A program made the position numbers and the translations under genes. Of a stretch of 64,000 bases of DNA, positions 50,905 to 58,854 are shown piece after piece; within the stretch, counting starts at the first letter, position 1; each line of letters opens with the position of its first letter. The DNA is from CAXBGS01 sp963975425 (GTDB lineage Bacteria > Planctomycetota > Planctomycetia > Pirellulales > Pirellulaceae). Location of the stretch: positions 62,001-126,000 of the forward strand of contig CAXBGS010000006.1 in the NCBI GenBank assembly GCA_963975425.1, read 5' to 3'. The notes under the pieces were generated by a model. It searched no databases. It was not told where the DNA came from and saw only the letters and a program-made list of their open reading frames with translations.

Positions 50905-52173
50905 GTGATGACCTTTTCGATGTTGATCCTGCACAAGTTGAATCTGCACCCGTTCTCGTGTTCGGATGAATTTTTGTCTTCGGACGATCCGTCCCGATCC
51001 AATTCAGGATTCGCTGGCGTGTCCAACCCCGTTGTCGCGACGATTTTTGCAATTTTTTTGGGCGTAACGACTCAGGTTACTCGTGCCGAGCAGCCGGTCA
51101 CGGCGGATAAGGGATCCGGGGCAATCACGGCGGACTGGCCGACCGCGCGCGGCGACGCCGAATCAACCGGATCCGCTTTGCAGACGTTACCCGATTCGAT
51201 CGATGTGATTTGGGAATTTAAAGCGGACGAAGCGATTGAATCGACACCCGCGGTTGCCGGCGACCGGGTTTTTGTCGCCGATGTGTTCGGCAAGCTATAC
51301 GCGCTCGATCGCCAAGACGGCAAGGAACTTTGGCGAGTGGACTACGAGACCGGGTTCCTGGCCTCGCCATCGGTCCGTGATGAGATACTGGTCATCGGCG
51401 ACGTCGAGGGGACGCTGTACGCCATCGATGCCAAAACGGGTAAGGAAAAATGGAAACAATCGACCGAAGGCGAGATACAGGGCTCGGCCGCCTTTCATGG
51501 TGACCATGTGCTGGTGGCCAGCCAGGACGGAACGCTGTACTGCTTTCAGGTCAGCGATGGCAGCCCTGTCTGGAAATACGAAACCGATGACCAGATTCGT
51601 TGCAGCCCGACCATCGCGGGAAACGAAACGTTTCTGGGCGGATGCGATGGACAGTTGCACATCGTCGATTTGAAAACCGGCAAGGCCGCCGGCGAACCGC
51701 TGGCACTGGACGGGCCCACCGGCAGCACGCCAGCGATTATCGACGGCAAGGCCATTCTGCCGATCATGGACGGCGTGGTGTTCGCATTTGACTGGAAACA
51801 GGGCAAACAGATCTGGCAATACGAAGACGACGAATTGTCGCAAGAGTATCGGTCCAGTGCGGCGGTCGCGGGCGACCGCGCGATTATCAGCAGTCAAAAC
51901 AAACAAGTCGATGCGATTTCGACCAAGACCGGCGAGCGTCTGTGGCGATATACGTTACGTCGCCGCGCCGATGCGTCGCCCGTGATCGCCGGTGAAGACG
52001 TCTGGATCGCGTCGACCGACGGTCGGCTGATTCGCGTTTCGCTGGACAACGGCAAAGAAAAGTGGCAATACGAAATCCGAGGTTCTTTTCTGGCTGCCCC
52101 CGCAATTGCGGGTGACAGCTTGTTCATTGCCGACGACGATGGTGTGGTCAGGCGGTTCGGTAAAAAAAATTAG
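50905..52173 (+). CDS. Exported PQQ-like beta-propeller repeat protein
   Basis: A 422-residue protein. The N-terminal 70 residues include a hydrophobic stretch (VVATIFAIFLGVTTQVTRA) that looks like a signal peptide or anchor, though it starts rather late, so an internal start is possible. From about 90 to 418 there are seven or so PQQ/WD-like beta-propeller blades, seen as repeats of the type LYALDRQDGKELW, LYAIDAKTGKEKW, LYCFQVSDGSPVW and LIRVSLDNGKEKW. No PQQ-binding Cys pair or dehydrogenase residues are seen, so it is likely a BamB-like or generic interaction propeller. The radical SAM gene starts 51 bp downstream on the same strand. Its partner is unknown. Confidence 0.85.
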   Translation: MMTFSMLILHKLNLHPFSCSDEFLSSDDPSRSNSGFAGVSNPVVATIFAIFLGVTTQVTRAEQPVTADKGSGAITADWPTARGDAESTGSALQTLPDSIDVIWEFKADEAIESTPAVAGDRVFVADVFGKLYALDRQDGKELWRVDYETGFLASPSVRDEILVIGDVEGTLYAIDAKTGKEKWKQSTEGEIQGSAAFHGDHVLVASQDGTLYCFQVSDGSPVWKYETDDQIRCSPTIAGNETFLGGCDGQLHIVDLKTGKAAGEPLALDGPTGSTPAIIDGKAILPIMDGVVFAFDWKQGKQIWQYEDDELSQEYRSSAAVAGDRAIISSQNKQVDAISTKTGERLWRYTLRRRADASPVIAGEDVWIASTDGRLIRVSLDNGKEKWQYEIRGSFLAAPAIAGDSLFIADDDGVVRRFGKKN

Positions 52174-52224
52174 TTTCCGTTTCTCAATCCAATCCCGTTT
52201 CTTGCTTCCAACCAACACTGCACT

Positions 52225-53541
52225 ATGAGCTCCGCGGCCAGCGACAAGAAAACCGAAGTCGGCAGCTACTTCATTTCAAACTATCCTCCGTACAGTCAGT
52301 GGAATAAGGAAGCGCTTCCGGACGTCCGTGAGGCGCTGCATGGCGAGCCCAAGGAAAGCACTCCGCTGGGGTTGTATTTGCATATTCCTTTTTGCCGCAA
52401 GCGATGCAAGTTTTGTTACTTCAAAGTCTTTACGGATGTGAAGGCACCCGAAGTCCAGCGGTATGTCGACGCCCTGTGCGATGAGATCTCGATGGTCAGC
52501 CAGTTGCGGGTGATGAAAGATCGTCCGTTTCGGTTCGTTTATTTTGGCGGTGGAACCCCCAGTTTTCTTTCGCCAAAACAACTGACAAAGCTCGCCGATC
52601 GGCTGCGAGAACACATCACGTGGGACGGTGCCGAAGAGGTCACGTTCGAGTGTGAGCCCGGAACACTGAGCGAAACCAAGGTGAAGACGCTGCGAACCGA
52701 ACTCGGCGTGACGCGGCTGAGTTTGGGTGTCGAGAACTTTTCCGACAAGTTGCTCGAAGAGAATGGCCGAGCACACCTTTCCAAACAGGTTTTCAATGCT
52801 TGGGAATGGATCACCGCCGCCGATTTTCCGAACGTCAATATCGACTTGATCGCTGGAATGGTTGGCGAGACTTGGGAGAATTGGCGCGAGAATGTCCGGC
52901 GGACACTCGAGTTGTCACCCGAGAGCGTGACGATCTATCAAATGGAATTGCCGTTCAACACCGTCTACAGCAAAGACATCTTGGGCAATAAAGTCGAAAG
53001 CCCCGTGGCGGACTGGGACACCAAGCGCGCTTGGGTTGATTACGCGTTCACCGAGATGTTAGCGGCCGGCTACTCGGTCAGCAGCGCTTACACCGTCGTG
53101 AAAGACCCCAGCAAAGTCAATTTCTCCTATCGTGACAACTTGTTCCAAGGCGCCGACTTGTTGGCAACGGGGATCGCTAGTTTCGGTCATGTCAGTGGAG
53201 TGCACTACCAAAATTTGGCGGAACTGGAACAGTACCTCGGGACGATCGAAGGCGGCGAGTTGCCTCTCGGACGCGGGTACGTGCCAACCGATCATCAGCG
53301 ATTGATTCGTGAGACGATTTTGTTGCTCAAACGCGGTTACCTTGATGCGGGATATTATCGTGACAAGTTCGGCGTCGACATTATCCAGCATTGGCGTCAG
53401 CAGTGGGATGATTATATCGCTCAAGGACTGGTCGAAATCGACGGCGATGACATTCGGCTGACGCGCGAAGGACTCTTGCGGGTCGATTCGCTGTTGCCTG
53501 TGTTCTTTGAGCCAGAGCATCAAGGGGTGCGGTACACGTGA
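52225..53541 (+). CDS. HemN/HemW-like radical SAM protein
   Basis: A 438-residue radical SAM protein. The [4Fe-4S]/SAM site is YLHIPFCRKRCKFCYF with Cys57, Cys61 and Cys64 in CxxxCxxC spacing, followed by YFGGGTPSFLS (the GGE-like motif) and the conserved ECEPGTLSETKVKTLR. The family includes the anaerobic coproporphyrinogen dehydrogenase HemN and the heme chaperone HemW, and this protein lacks the extra N-terminal Cys motif of strict HemN. The C-terminal part (HemN_C-like) is present. It overlaps the next gene, a GcvH-like protein, by 4 bp (GTGA), which strongly suggests that the two products work together. It may act on heme biosynthesis or on a lipoyl-bound substrate. Which one cannot be decided. 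Confidence 0.8.
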   Translation: MSSAASDKKTEVGSYFISNYPPYSQWNKEALPDVREALHGEPKESTPLGLYLHIPFCRKRCKFCYFKVFTDVKAPEVQRYVDALCDEISMVSQLRVMKDRPFRFVYFGGGTPSFLSPKQLTKLADRLREHITWDGAEEVTFECEPGTLSETKVKTLRTELGVTRLSLGVENFSDKLLEENGRAHLSKQVFNAWEWITAADFPNVNIDLIAGMVGETWENWRENVRRTLELSPESVTIYQMELPFNTVYSKDILGNKVESPVADWDTKRAWVDYAFTEMLAAGYSVSSAYTVVKDPSKVNFSYRDNLFQGADLLATGIASFGHVSGVHYQNLAELEQYLGTIEGGELPLGRGYVPTDHQRLIRETILLLKRGYLDAGYYRDKFGVDIIQHWRQQWDDYIAQGLVEIDGDDIRLTREGLLRVDSLLPVFFEPEHQGVRYT

Positions 53542-54005
53542 GCGATTCGTTCACCTTTGCGATGGGAGATTTCACGGCTGAATTTCCCGGCGACCGTAAA
53601 TTCGTTTCCAACCATATGTGGGCTCTGGAAGTTGCTCCCCAGCGTTGGCGCTTTGGTTTGACCGCATACGCCGTTCGATTGCTGCAAGACGTTTACTTTT
53701 TGGACTGGATCGTCGACCCGACCCAGCCCGTTCGTTCGCGACAGCACATCGGATCGATCGAAAGCAAAAAAGCGGAAAGCGATTTGTACGCGCCTCTGGC
53801 AGGAACACTGGCATCGATCAACGACTCCGTGATCGATGATCCGTCACTGATTAACGCGGACGCTTACGGCGAAGGCTGGTTGATTGAAATGGAAACCGAA
53901 AGCGGCGGCGATGCCGCGTTGCTGGACCCCAGCGGATACGCCGATCATTTGGTCGAAGCCTGGGACGTCGCCCAACGCACCATCAAAGGCCAAGCCAACG
54001 TCTAG
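53538..54005 (+). CDS. GcvH-like lipoyl-carrier protein
   Basis: A 155-residue protein starting with GTG that overlaps the radical SAM stop. It has the lipoyl-domain fold of the glycine cleavage H protein. NHMWALEV matches the HEW start, RFGLTAYAVRLLQDVYFLDW matches the GIT-yA-LGD strand, and IGSIESKKAESDLYAPLAG contains the ESxKAxSD motif with the lipoylation Lys at about 78. It is about 25 residues longer than ordinary GcvH. No gcvT, gcvP or lipoate ligase is seen nearby, so it may serve a different carrier role with the radical SAM protein, although it could still be the H protein of a split glycine cleavage system. Confidence 0.85.
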   Translation: MSDSFTFAMGDFTAEFPGDRKFVSNHMWALEVAPQRWRFGLTAYAVRLLQDVYFLDWIVDPTQPVRSRQHIGSIESKKAESDLYAPLAGTLASINDSVIDDPSLINADAYGEGWLIEMETESGGDAALLDPSGYADHLVEAWDVAQRTIKGQANV

Positions 54006-54118
54006 CAATGAAGAAGCGCGCTCGATCGTTCTGCCGCAGGACTGGCGGTCGTTGTGCCGCCCTAAGTGTTTCACCAACGGCACATCCACTGCGTCTTTCG
54101 ATGCTTTCGTGGGGCGCG

Positions 54119-54952
54119 CTACGCGTATCGATGCACGAACGCAGCGGTCGAGTTGGCGACGTAGATCAAGTCTTCGTTTCGACTGGCCAGCAAGTGATCG
54201 GCGTCATGCAGCGTGACGAGACTTGCTGGCGAGGTGGCCGATTCCGATCCCTGAATCAGCCCGGCAATTCGCAGCGCGTGGTCATAACCGACGGTGGCAT
54301 CGGTGGGTGAATGAAAGATCAGAACACGAGCATTGATTCGGCTGATTTTCTCGGGCAGATCGTGCGTTCGAAAGTCTTCCAACATTTCCCTGCGAATCTG
54401 CCAATCGATGCCGCCAATCGTTACGGTACCCTGCCCTGCTTTTTCGATCTCGGGATTCATACGGGATAACAAATGCGCCAAGTGAACCGTGTCACTGGGC
54501 GCGGCCAGCGTCACGACCGAGCTCAGCGAATCCATCTCGCTGGCCACTGCAAGCGAAGCGGCGCCGCCAAAACTGTGCCCCATCAACGTCGCCACCGGTC
54601 CCAGTTCTGATTCCGCAAAGGCGATGGCGGATTTCAGATCGGACTGATTGGTAGAAAAATTGGTAAGCGAGAAATCGCCGTCGCTTCCGCCGAGTCCCGT
54701 CATGTCGAAACGCAAAACGGCGATTCCTGATTCCGCCAACGCACGCGATATCCGCACGATCGCTTTCAGGTCTTTGTTGCACGTGAAGCAGTGGCTGAAG
54801 ACCAGGCAAGGGGGGCGTTGTGACGGGTTGGGTTCACCGTCGGGTTGACCGTCGGGTCGATCACTGGGTCGATCACTGGGGCGGTCCACGATTCCGGCTA
54901 ACTGGAATCCATTGCCGCCTGGGAAACTGACGCGATAAGACTTGCGAGGCAC
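54119..54952 (-). CDS. Alpha/beta-hydrolase, OsmC-associated type, stand-alone
   Basis: A 277-residue hydrolase. CLVFSHCFTCNKDLKAIVRIS, AVLRFDMTGLGGSDGDFSLTNFS and GHSFGGAASLA (nucleophile Ser) match the hydrolase half of bacterial proteins in which the domain is fused to an OsmC peroxidase. The acid and base are plausible in FHSPTDATVGYDHAL and LHDADHLL. The OsmC half is missing, since the chain ends after the hydrolase domain with the sequence FVHRYA. Near residue 22-42 the chain has a disordered Asp-Arg-Pro/Asp-Gly repeat made by 12-bp tandem DNA repeats. It lies 20 bp upstream of floA on the same strand... floA begins further upstream, so floA stop and this start are 20 bp apart and may be one transcript. 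Its substrate is unknown. Confidence 0.8.
   Translation of the reverse strand: MPRKSYRVSFPGGNGFQLAGIVDRPSDRPSDRPDGQPDGEPNPSQRPPCLVFSHCFTCNKDLKAIVRISRALAESGIAVLRFDMTGLGGSDGDFSLTNFSTNQSDLKSAIAFAESELGPVATLMGHSFGGAASLAVASEMDSLSSVVTLAAPSDTVHLAHLLSRMNPEIEKAGQGTVTIGGIDWQIRREMLEDFRTHDLPEKISRINARVLIFHSPTDATVGYDHALRIAGLIQGSESATSPASLVTLHDADHLLASRNEDLIYVANSTAAFVHRYA
54830..54889. repeat. In-frame 12-bp tandem repeat near the hydrolase N-terminus
   Basis: Units at 54830-54841, 54842-54853, 54854-54865 and 54866-54877, with a degenerate fifth, encode a DRPS/DGQP-type tetrapeptide repeat on the minus strand. Units 3 and 4 are identical. Confidence 0.85.
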
Positions 54953-54972
54953 GCGGTTACTCGAATTCGTAC

Positions 54973-56022
54973 TTAAGAACCGCGATTTTCATTGCTGGTG
55001 ATGCGCCCGGCGCGAAACGCGTCCGCCATCGCCATCGGAACCTGTGCCTCGGCCAAAACCAATTGCGATCGGTTGTCGGCCACTTTCGCTTTCATCTGTT
55101 GTTCTTCTGCGATCGCTTCGGCGCGGCGGCGTTCCGCCTGGGCACGAGCAACACGTGTGTCCGCTTCGGCTTGATCGCTTTGCAGTCGAGCGCCGATGTT
55201 CTCGCCGACGTCGATATCCGCGATATCGATCGACACGATTTCGAAAGCGGTTTGCGCATCCAGTCCGCGAGAGAGGACGACACGTGTGATCATGTCGGGG
55301 TTTTCTAAGACGTCAAAGTGCGACGCGGCTGACCCGATTGAACTGATGATTGCCTCGCCGACGCGAGCGATCACGGTATCTTCGGTTGCACCACCGATCA
55401 ATTGTTCCAGGTTGGTTCGGACGGTCACGCGAGCGCGGATCCGCAATTCGATACCGTTCTTGGTGATCGCACTGAGCGTCGTCTTTCCACTGCGAGCCGG
55501 ATCGGGGCAATCAATCACTTTGGGATAGACGCTGGTTTGGACCGCGTCGAGCACGTCTCGTCCGGCCAAGTCAATCGCGGCGGCTTGATCAAAATCCAAA
55601 GGGATCTCGGCGCGATGGGCCGCGATGATTGCGTGAATGATGTTCATCACATTTCCGCCGGCCAAATAGTGAGCTTCGAGGCGGCGGGTGCTGATTCCGT
55701 TGGCGCGACTAACGTTCAGGCCGGCCTGCGCCGACATGACCTTCGCTTGCACGATAACGTTCGGATTGACCTTGGTGAAATGCATCCGAATCAGGCTGAT
55801 CAAGCTGACATCGGCGACCGACATGTACGCTTGAAACCAAAGTTTCCCGTAACGGATGAAAAAAAATCCCAACATTGCGATCAGAAACAAAACGACCGCT
55901 GAAACGCCCAACGCGATGACACCACGGGTGCCTGCTTGGCCGATCATCGCGACTTCACCGGCCAGCGATGCACTGGCGGTCGACAACGCACTGGGAATTG
56001 CTATCACCGAAACGGACTCCAT
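54973..56022 (-). CDS. floA: Flotillin-like protein FloA
   Basis: A 349-residue membrane protein of the FloA (UPF0365) family. One hydrophobic segment (VIALGVSAVVLFLIAMLGFFFIRYG) precedes a long stomatin/flotillin-like domain with VNPNVIVQAKVMSAQAGL, KNGIELRIRARVTVRTNLEQLIGG and IDIADIDVGENIGARLQSDQAEADTRVA. A charged C-terminal coiled-coil (ARAQAERRRAEAIAEEQQMKAKVADN) follows. It would form rafts in the membrane that organise signalling and secretion. Its length matches Bacillus FloA well. The ATG at 56022 is chosen over 56166, whose 48 extra residues are unlike the family. The hydrolase gene is 20 bp downstream. No NfeD partner gene is seen in the window. Confidence 0.9.
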   Translation of the reverse strand: MESVSVIAIPSALSTASASLAGEVAMIGQAGTRGVIALGVSAVVLFLIAMLGFFFIRYGKLWFQAYMSVADVSLISLIRMHFTKVNPNVIVQAKVMSAQAGLNVSRANGISTRRLEAHYLAGGNVMNIIHAIIAAHRAEIPLDFDQAAAIDLAGRDVLDAVQTSVYPKVIDCPDPARSGKTTLSAITKNGIELRIRARVTVRTNLEQLIGGATEDTVIARVGEAIISSIGSAASHFDVLENPDMITRVVLSRGLDAQTAFEIVSIDIADIDVGENIGARLQSDQAEADTRVARAQAERRRAEAIAEEQQMKAKVADNRSQLVLAEAQVPMAMADAFRAGRITSNENRGS

Positions 56023-56427
56023 CGCAACGTTGTGAGAGAGGAAGTCGACCGAGCTGATCGTCGAAAAAATGTCGTGATTTACGGTGTTTTCAATGTGCAT
56101 CGTGACCGATGGCGGCAAATCGAAGCGGGATACAGCCAAATTCATCTTCTCATTCGTCCTTGTCATTCATCACGAAAATGTCGACCGCGCGGGCACCGTC
56201 ACGATGCCGATGTTGGGTGATCATACGCTGGTGCGAAATGACCGCAAGTATTGTCAACAACGTGTGAAGGTATCGTAAATGGCCCGCGAACCACGCAAAT
56301 CGCCTTAGCTATAAATCTTCCCCCCATCTATCATAGGGGATAGAGAGGCACCGCAGTGTCATCTGCGAATCCATGGTTTGACAACCAGTTTCCTGCTGCG
56401 GTGAACACGTGATCGTAAGGTGAATCG

Positions 56428-56748
56428 ATGAAGCCAGATTGGAATCCCGGGGACTGGGCAGTCTACCGAAAAAGCAAGCGGAGTACGGTGCCGGGGCGTC
56501 GTGCATGTCGCGTCACGGCCAATCCCAAAGGCGAGACCTATAATTATGTCGTCGACAAATTTTGGGTGGTCGAAAGCGTATTGCCGGGCGGACGGTTGCT
56601 GATGCGAACGGCGGGAGGCAAATCGCACACGATTGACCTGAGCGACCCAAATTTGCGCCGCCCATCACTGCTGCAGCGATTCATCTGGCGCGAACGATTT
56701 CACCGAGTCGCCCAAGTGATGAAAAACTCTCCACACTTCGCCGCGTAG
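56428..56748 (+). CDS. Small conserved-looking basic protein of unknown function
   Basis: A 106-residue, strongly basic protein. The sequence is ordered: WNPGDWAVYRKSKRSTVPGRR near the start, YVVDKFWVVESV, then PGGRLLMRTAGGKSHTIDL, and a C-terminal helix RRPSLLQRFIWRERFHRVAQVM. The DWAVYRKxK start and the alternating hydrophobics suggest a small SH3-like beta barrel, perhaps binding nucleic acid. It starts with ATG 26 bases after a GTGA-like stretch; a weak AAGGTG is 6 bases upstream. No family is recognised. The next 250 bp hold degenerate CTTCCAGC/CTTCGCGGC repeats and no gene. Confidence 0.6.
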   Translation: MKPDWNPGDWAVYRKSKRSTVPGRRACRVTANPKGETYNYVVDKFWVVESVLPGGRLLMRTAGGKSHTIDLSDPNLRRPSLLQRFIWRERFHRVAQVMKNSPHFAA

Positions 56749-56999
56749 CATTTTCGAGGCTTCCAGCTTTTTTGGCTCCCAGCGTCCCGGCTTCGCGGCG
56801 TCCTGGCTTCCAGCGACCTCGCTTCGCGGCGGCGCCGAATTGTGTGTCAGCGCGGCTCTAACTTGCGGTCTTTGCCGCCCGCCGCCGCGGTTTCGCGTCA
56901 GGCAGATGATCCTGGGTGGGCGTCTGTCTTTCATCTGGTCCAGGCCGGGCTTTCATCTGCCGCAGGCGGGATCGATGATCCGGTGGGCCGAGTAGATGT

Positions 57000-57254
57000 T
57001 CATGTGTATTTCTGAAGGACTTCTGCGACCAGCGCCGGATCATCCTTTTCGGTCAAATGCTTGATCTGGTCGGCCGGCAGCCCTACTTTTTCAAGGTGTC
57101 CGGCCAGCCGTTTCCAGATTTGAGTCCGCTTTTTGCCTTCGCTCAAGTAGAGTTCGGTCACCGCCTCAAGCGACTTCTGCAAACCGATCGCGTCACGGTT
57201 TTTGTAGTAGTTCTTGATAATCTTTTCTTGGTGACGGCTATAGGATTCGGACAT
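57000..57254 (-). CDS. Small helical protein of unknown function
   Basis: An 84-residue protein, mostly helical: SRHQEKIIKNYYKNRDAIGLQ, KSLEAVTELYLSEGKKRTQIWKRL and DDPALVAEVLQKYT. It resembles small conserved planctomycete proteins of unknown role, with a Lys-rich face. ATG 57254 is chosen since the preceding 24 residues in the longer frame to 57326 are Pro/Ser-rich and unlike the rest. It stands opposite to aroH, and the 200-bp gap between them contains a 22-bp duplicated segment (TGACGCAATTCTAGAG). Confidence 0.6.
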   Translation of the reverse strand: MSESYSRHQEKIIKNYYKNRDAIGLQKSLEAVTELYLSEGKKRTQIWKRLAGHLEKVGLPADQIKHLTEKDDPALVAEVLQKYT

Positions 57255-57402
57255 GGCCGTGGTCGCCTTGGGAAGAGCGGATAGGGGAGCAATTGATTGT
57301 GATTCGCGCGTGACAGGCACGCCCAATTGTCACACGTCACAGGGTCATAGTGTCAATGGGCTACTGCCGAACCCATGACGGGACGATATTATCGGGTGTC
57401 TC

Positions 57403-57442
57403 TGACGCAATTCTAGAGCGTTTTTGACGCAATCTAGAGCCT
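57403..57442. repeat. 22-bp duplicated segment upstream of aroH
   Basis: TGACGCAATTCTAGAGC occurs at 57403 and, with one base missing, again at about 57425. It lies about 40 bp upstream of the aroH start. Confidence 0.6.
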
Positions 57443-57475
57443 TCCTGTGACCTGTTGCAACCGAGTGAAAACAGA

Positions 57476-57901
57476 ATGACCGTTTGTCGTGGTGTCCGCG
57501 GTGCAACCACCGTCGATCGAGATGATCGCGACGAGATCCTCAGTGCGACTCGTCAGTTGTTGGCCTTGATGATCCGCCGAAACCAGATCGAAGCGGCGGA
57601 TGTCTGCAGCGTGATTTTTACCGTGACGTCTGATCTGACCGCCGAGTTTCCTGCGCTGGCCGCTCGCCAATTGGGCTGGATCGAAGTGCCGCTGCTGTGT
57701 GGCTATGAGGTCTCGGTGGAAGGATCACTGCCAATGTGTATTCGAGTTCTGATGCATTGGAATACCGATAAAGCTCAGTCCGACATTCACCACGTTTACG
57801 TTCACGGCGCGGTCAAGCTGCGCCCGGATCTGTCAAGTTTGCCGCCGGTGGACTTCGATGAACTTGAGCAGTGGATCGACAACCACCTACGCGAGGAATG
57901 A
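57476..57901 (+). CDS. aroH: Monofunctional chorismate mutase, AroH type
   Basis: A 141-residue enzyme that converts chorismate to prephenate for phenylalanine and tyrosine synthesis. It has the Bacillus-type AroH fold (trimeric barrel), not the AroQ helical fold. RGVRGATTVDRDD is at the start with the catalytic Arg, then LLALMIRRNQIEAADVCSVIFTVTSDL, FPALAARQLGWIEVPLLC with the conserved Arg, and CIRVLMHWNTD. ATG 57476 is preferred to a TTG at 57455. The gene for the 304-residue unknown protein starts 4 bp after its stop, suggesting one operon. Together with tyrA and the AroD-AroE fusion, it is the third aromatic-acid gene in the window, all at separate sites. Confidence 0.9.
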   Translation: MTVCRGVRGATTVDRDDRDEILSATRQLLALMIRRNQIEAADVCSVIFTVTSDLTAEFPALAARQLGWIEVPLLCGYEVSVEGSLPMCIRVLMHWNTDKAQSDIHHVYVHGAVKLRPDLSSLPPVDFDELEQWIDNHLREE

Positions 57902-57905
57902 TTCC

Positions 57906-58820
57906 ATGTCCTCGGTTCCAAGGATTCGCTGGTCGGCCAGTACGAAACTGTCCGAAATTCATGCCGCGCGAACCGTTGCGATGGGTCGCTCGCTGACCGA
58001 TCGTAAGACCGAACAGGCCTTGGTCGCACCCGCGACGGAAGTCAATCAGCGTTTGCTGTCGGCGTCAATCGATGTCACCACGTTTTGGCAGCGTTTGTTC
58101 GACGAGACCGCTTTCGATGCCGAAAACCCTCGAGCCTGTGAAATCGCCTTGGTCGCGGCCGGCTGCAGCGAACTGCAGGCAGAGCAAACCGGCAAAGCAA
58201 TCGGAAGTCGGTTGGGCGAATGCCGCATCGCGTTTCATCGACGCTATCCAAAGCTTGCGCAGCAATTGGCGCTGCGAAGCCAACCGTTGTGTCAACGTTG
58301 GGACATGATCGGTCACGGCATGTTGTCGGGGATCACTAAACGTATTTGGGGCGGCGCTGCCCCGAACGACTGGTGGCCGTCACGTATCGAAGGTTTGATG
58401 GTCCAGCCGATTCGCGGTGGCGATGGAGGTTACGATCCCGACGCGAATCAGTTTTGGATGGAGGCGATGTTGACCGACGTGGATCCGGCGGTCCCCGAAA
58501 TTTTAAGGGTGGCGTGGTTAGTCACTCGTGTGGCGACGGAACAGCACACGCGTGACAGGCTTTCGGCTGAGCCATCCTCGCTGCCATGGGGCATCGGTTC
58601 GGTGCCGTTCGTCTTGTCGACCGCAGCCGAGCTTGACGTGATTCCCGACGGCCCATTGCCAATCAGCCGGGCGGTCGAGCTATGGCATTTGGGCGATGCG
58701 ACGGTCGGGCAAGCGACGCAAAGATGGTGGCAGCATTGGCAAGAATCACCAACGCCGCTGCCGGTTGCCCTGACCAAGCTTGGCCAACAGCTTCGTGCAA
58801 TTGCCAACGCCAGCTCTTGA
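57906..58820 (+). CDS. Unknown protein, downstream of aroH
   Basis: A 304-residue protein of unknown function. It has no signal peptide or membrane segment. It reads as mainly helical, with patches such as EVNQRLLSASIDVTTFWQ, AFHRRYPKLAQQL, IGHGMLSGITKRIWGGAAPNDWW and VDPAVPEILRVAWLV, and a Trp-rich C-terminus (TQRWWQHWQE). I recognise no catalytic signature. The start at ATG 57906 is 4 bp after the aroH stop, so the pair is probably translated from one transcript. It converges with glgC, 34 bp away. Confidence 0.6.
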   Translation: MSSVPRIRWSASTKLSEIHAARTVAMGRSLTDRKTEQALVAPATEVNQRLLSASIDVTTFWQRLFDETAFDAENPRACEIALVAAGCSELQAEQTGKAIGSRLGECRIAFHRRYPKLAQQLALRSQPLCQRWDMIGHGMLSGITKRIWGGAAPNDWWPSRIEGLMVQPIRGGDGGYDPDANQFWMEAMLTDVDPAVPEILRVAWLVTRVATEQHTRDRLSAEPSSLPWGIGSVPFVLSTAAELDVIPDGPLPISRAVELWHLGDATVGQATQRWWQHWQESPTPLPVALTKLGQQLRAIANASS

Positions 58821-58854
58821 ATCCAGCGGCGGCCATTGTTTCGGGGGCGGTCGC

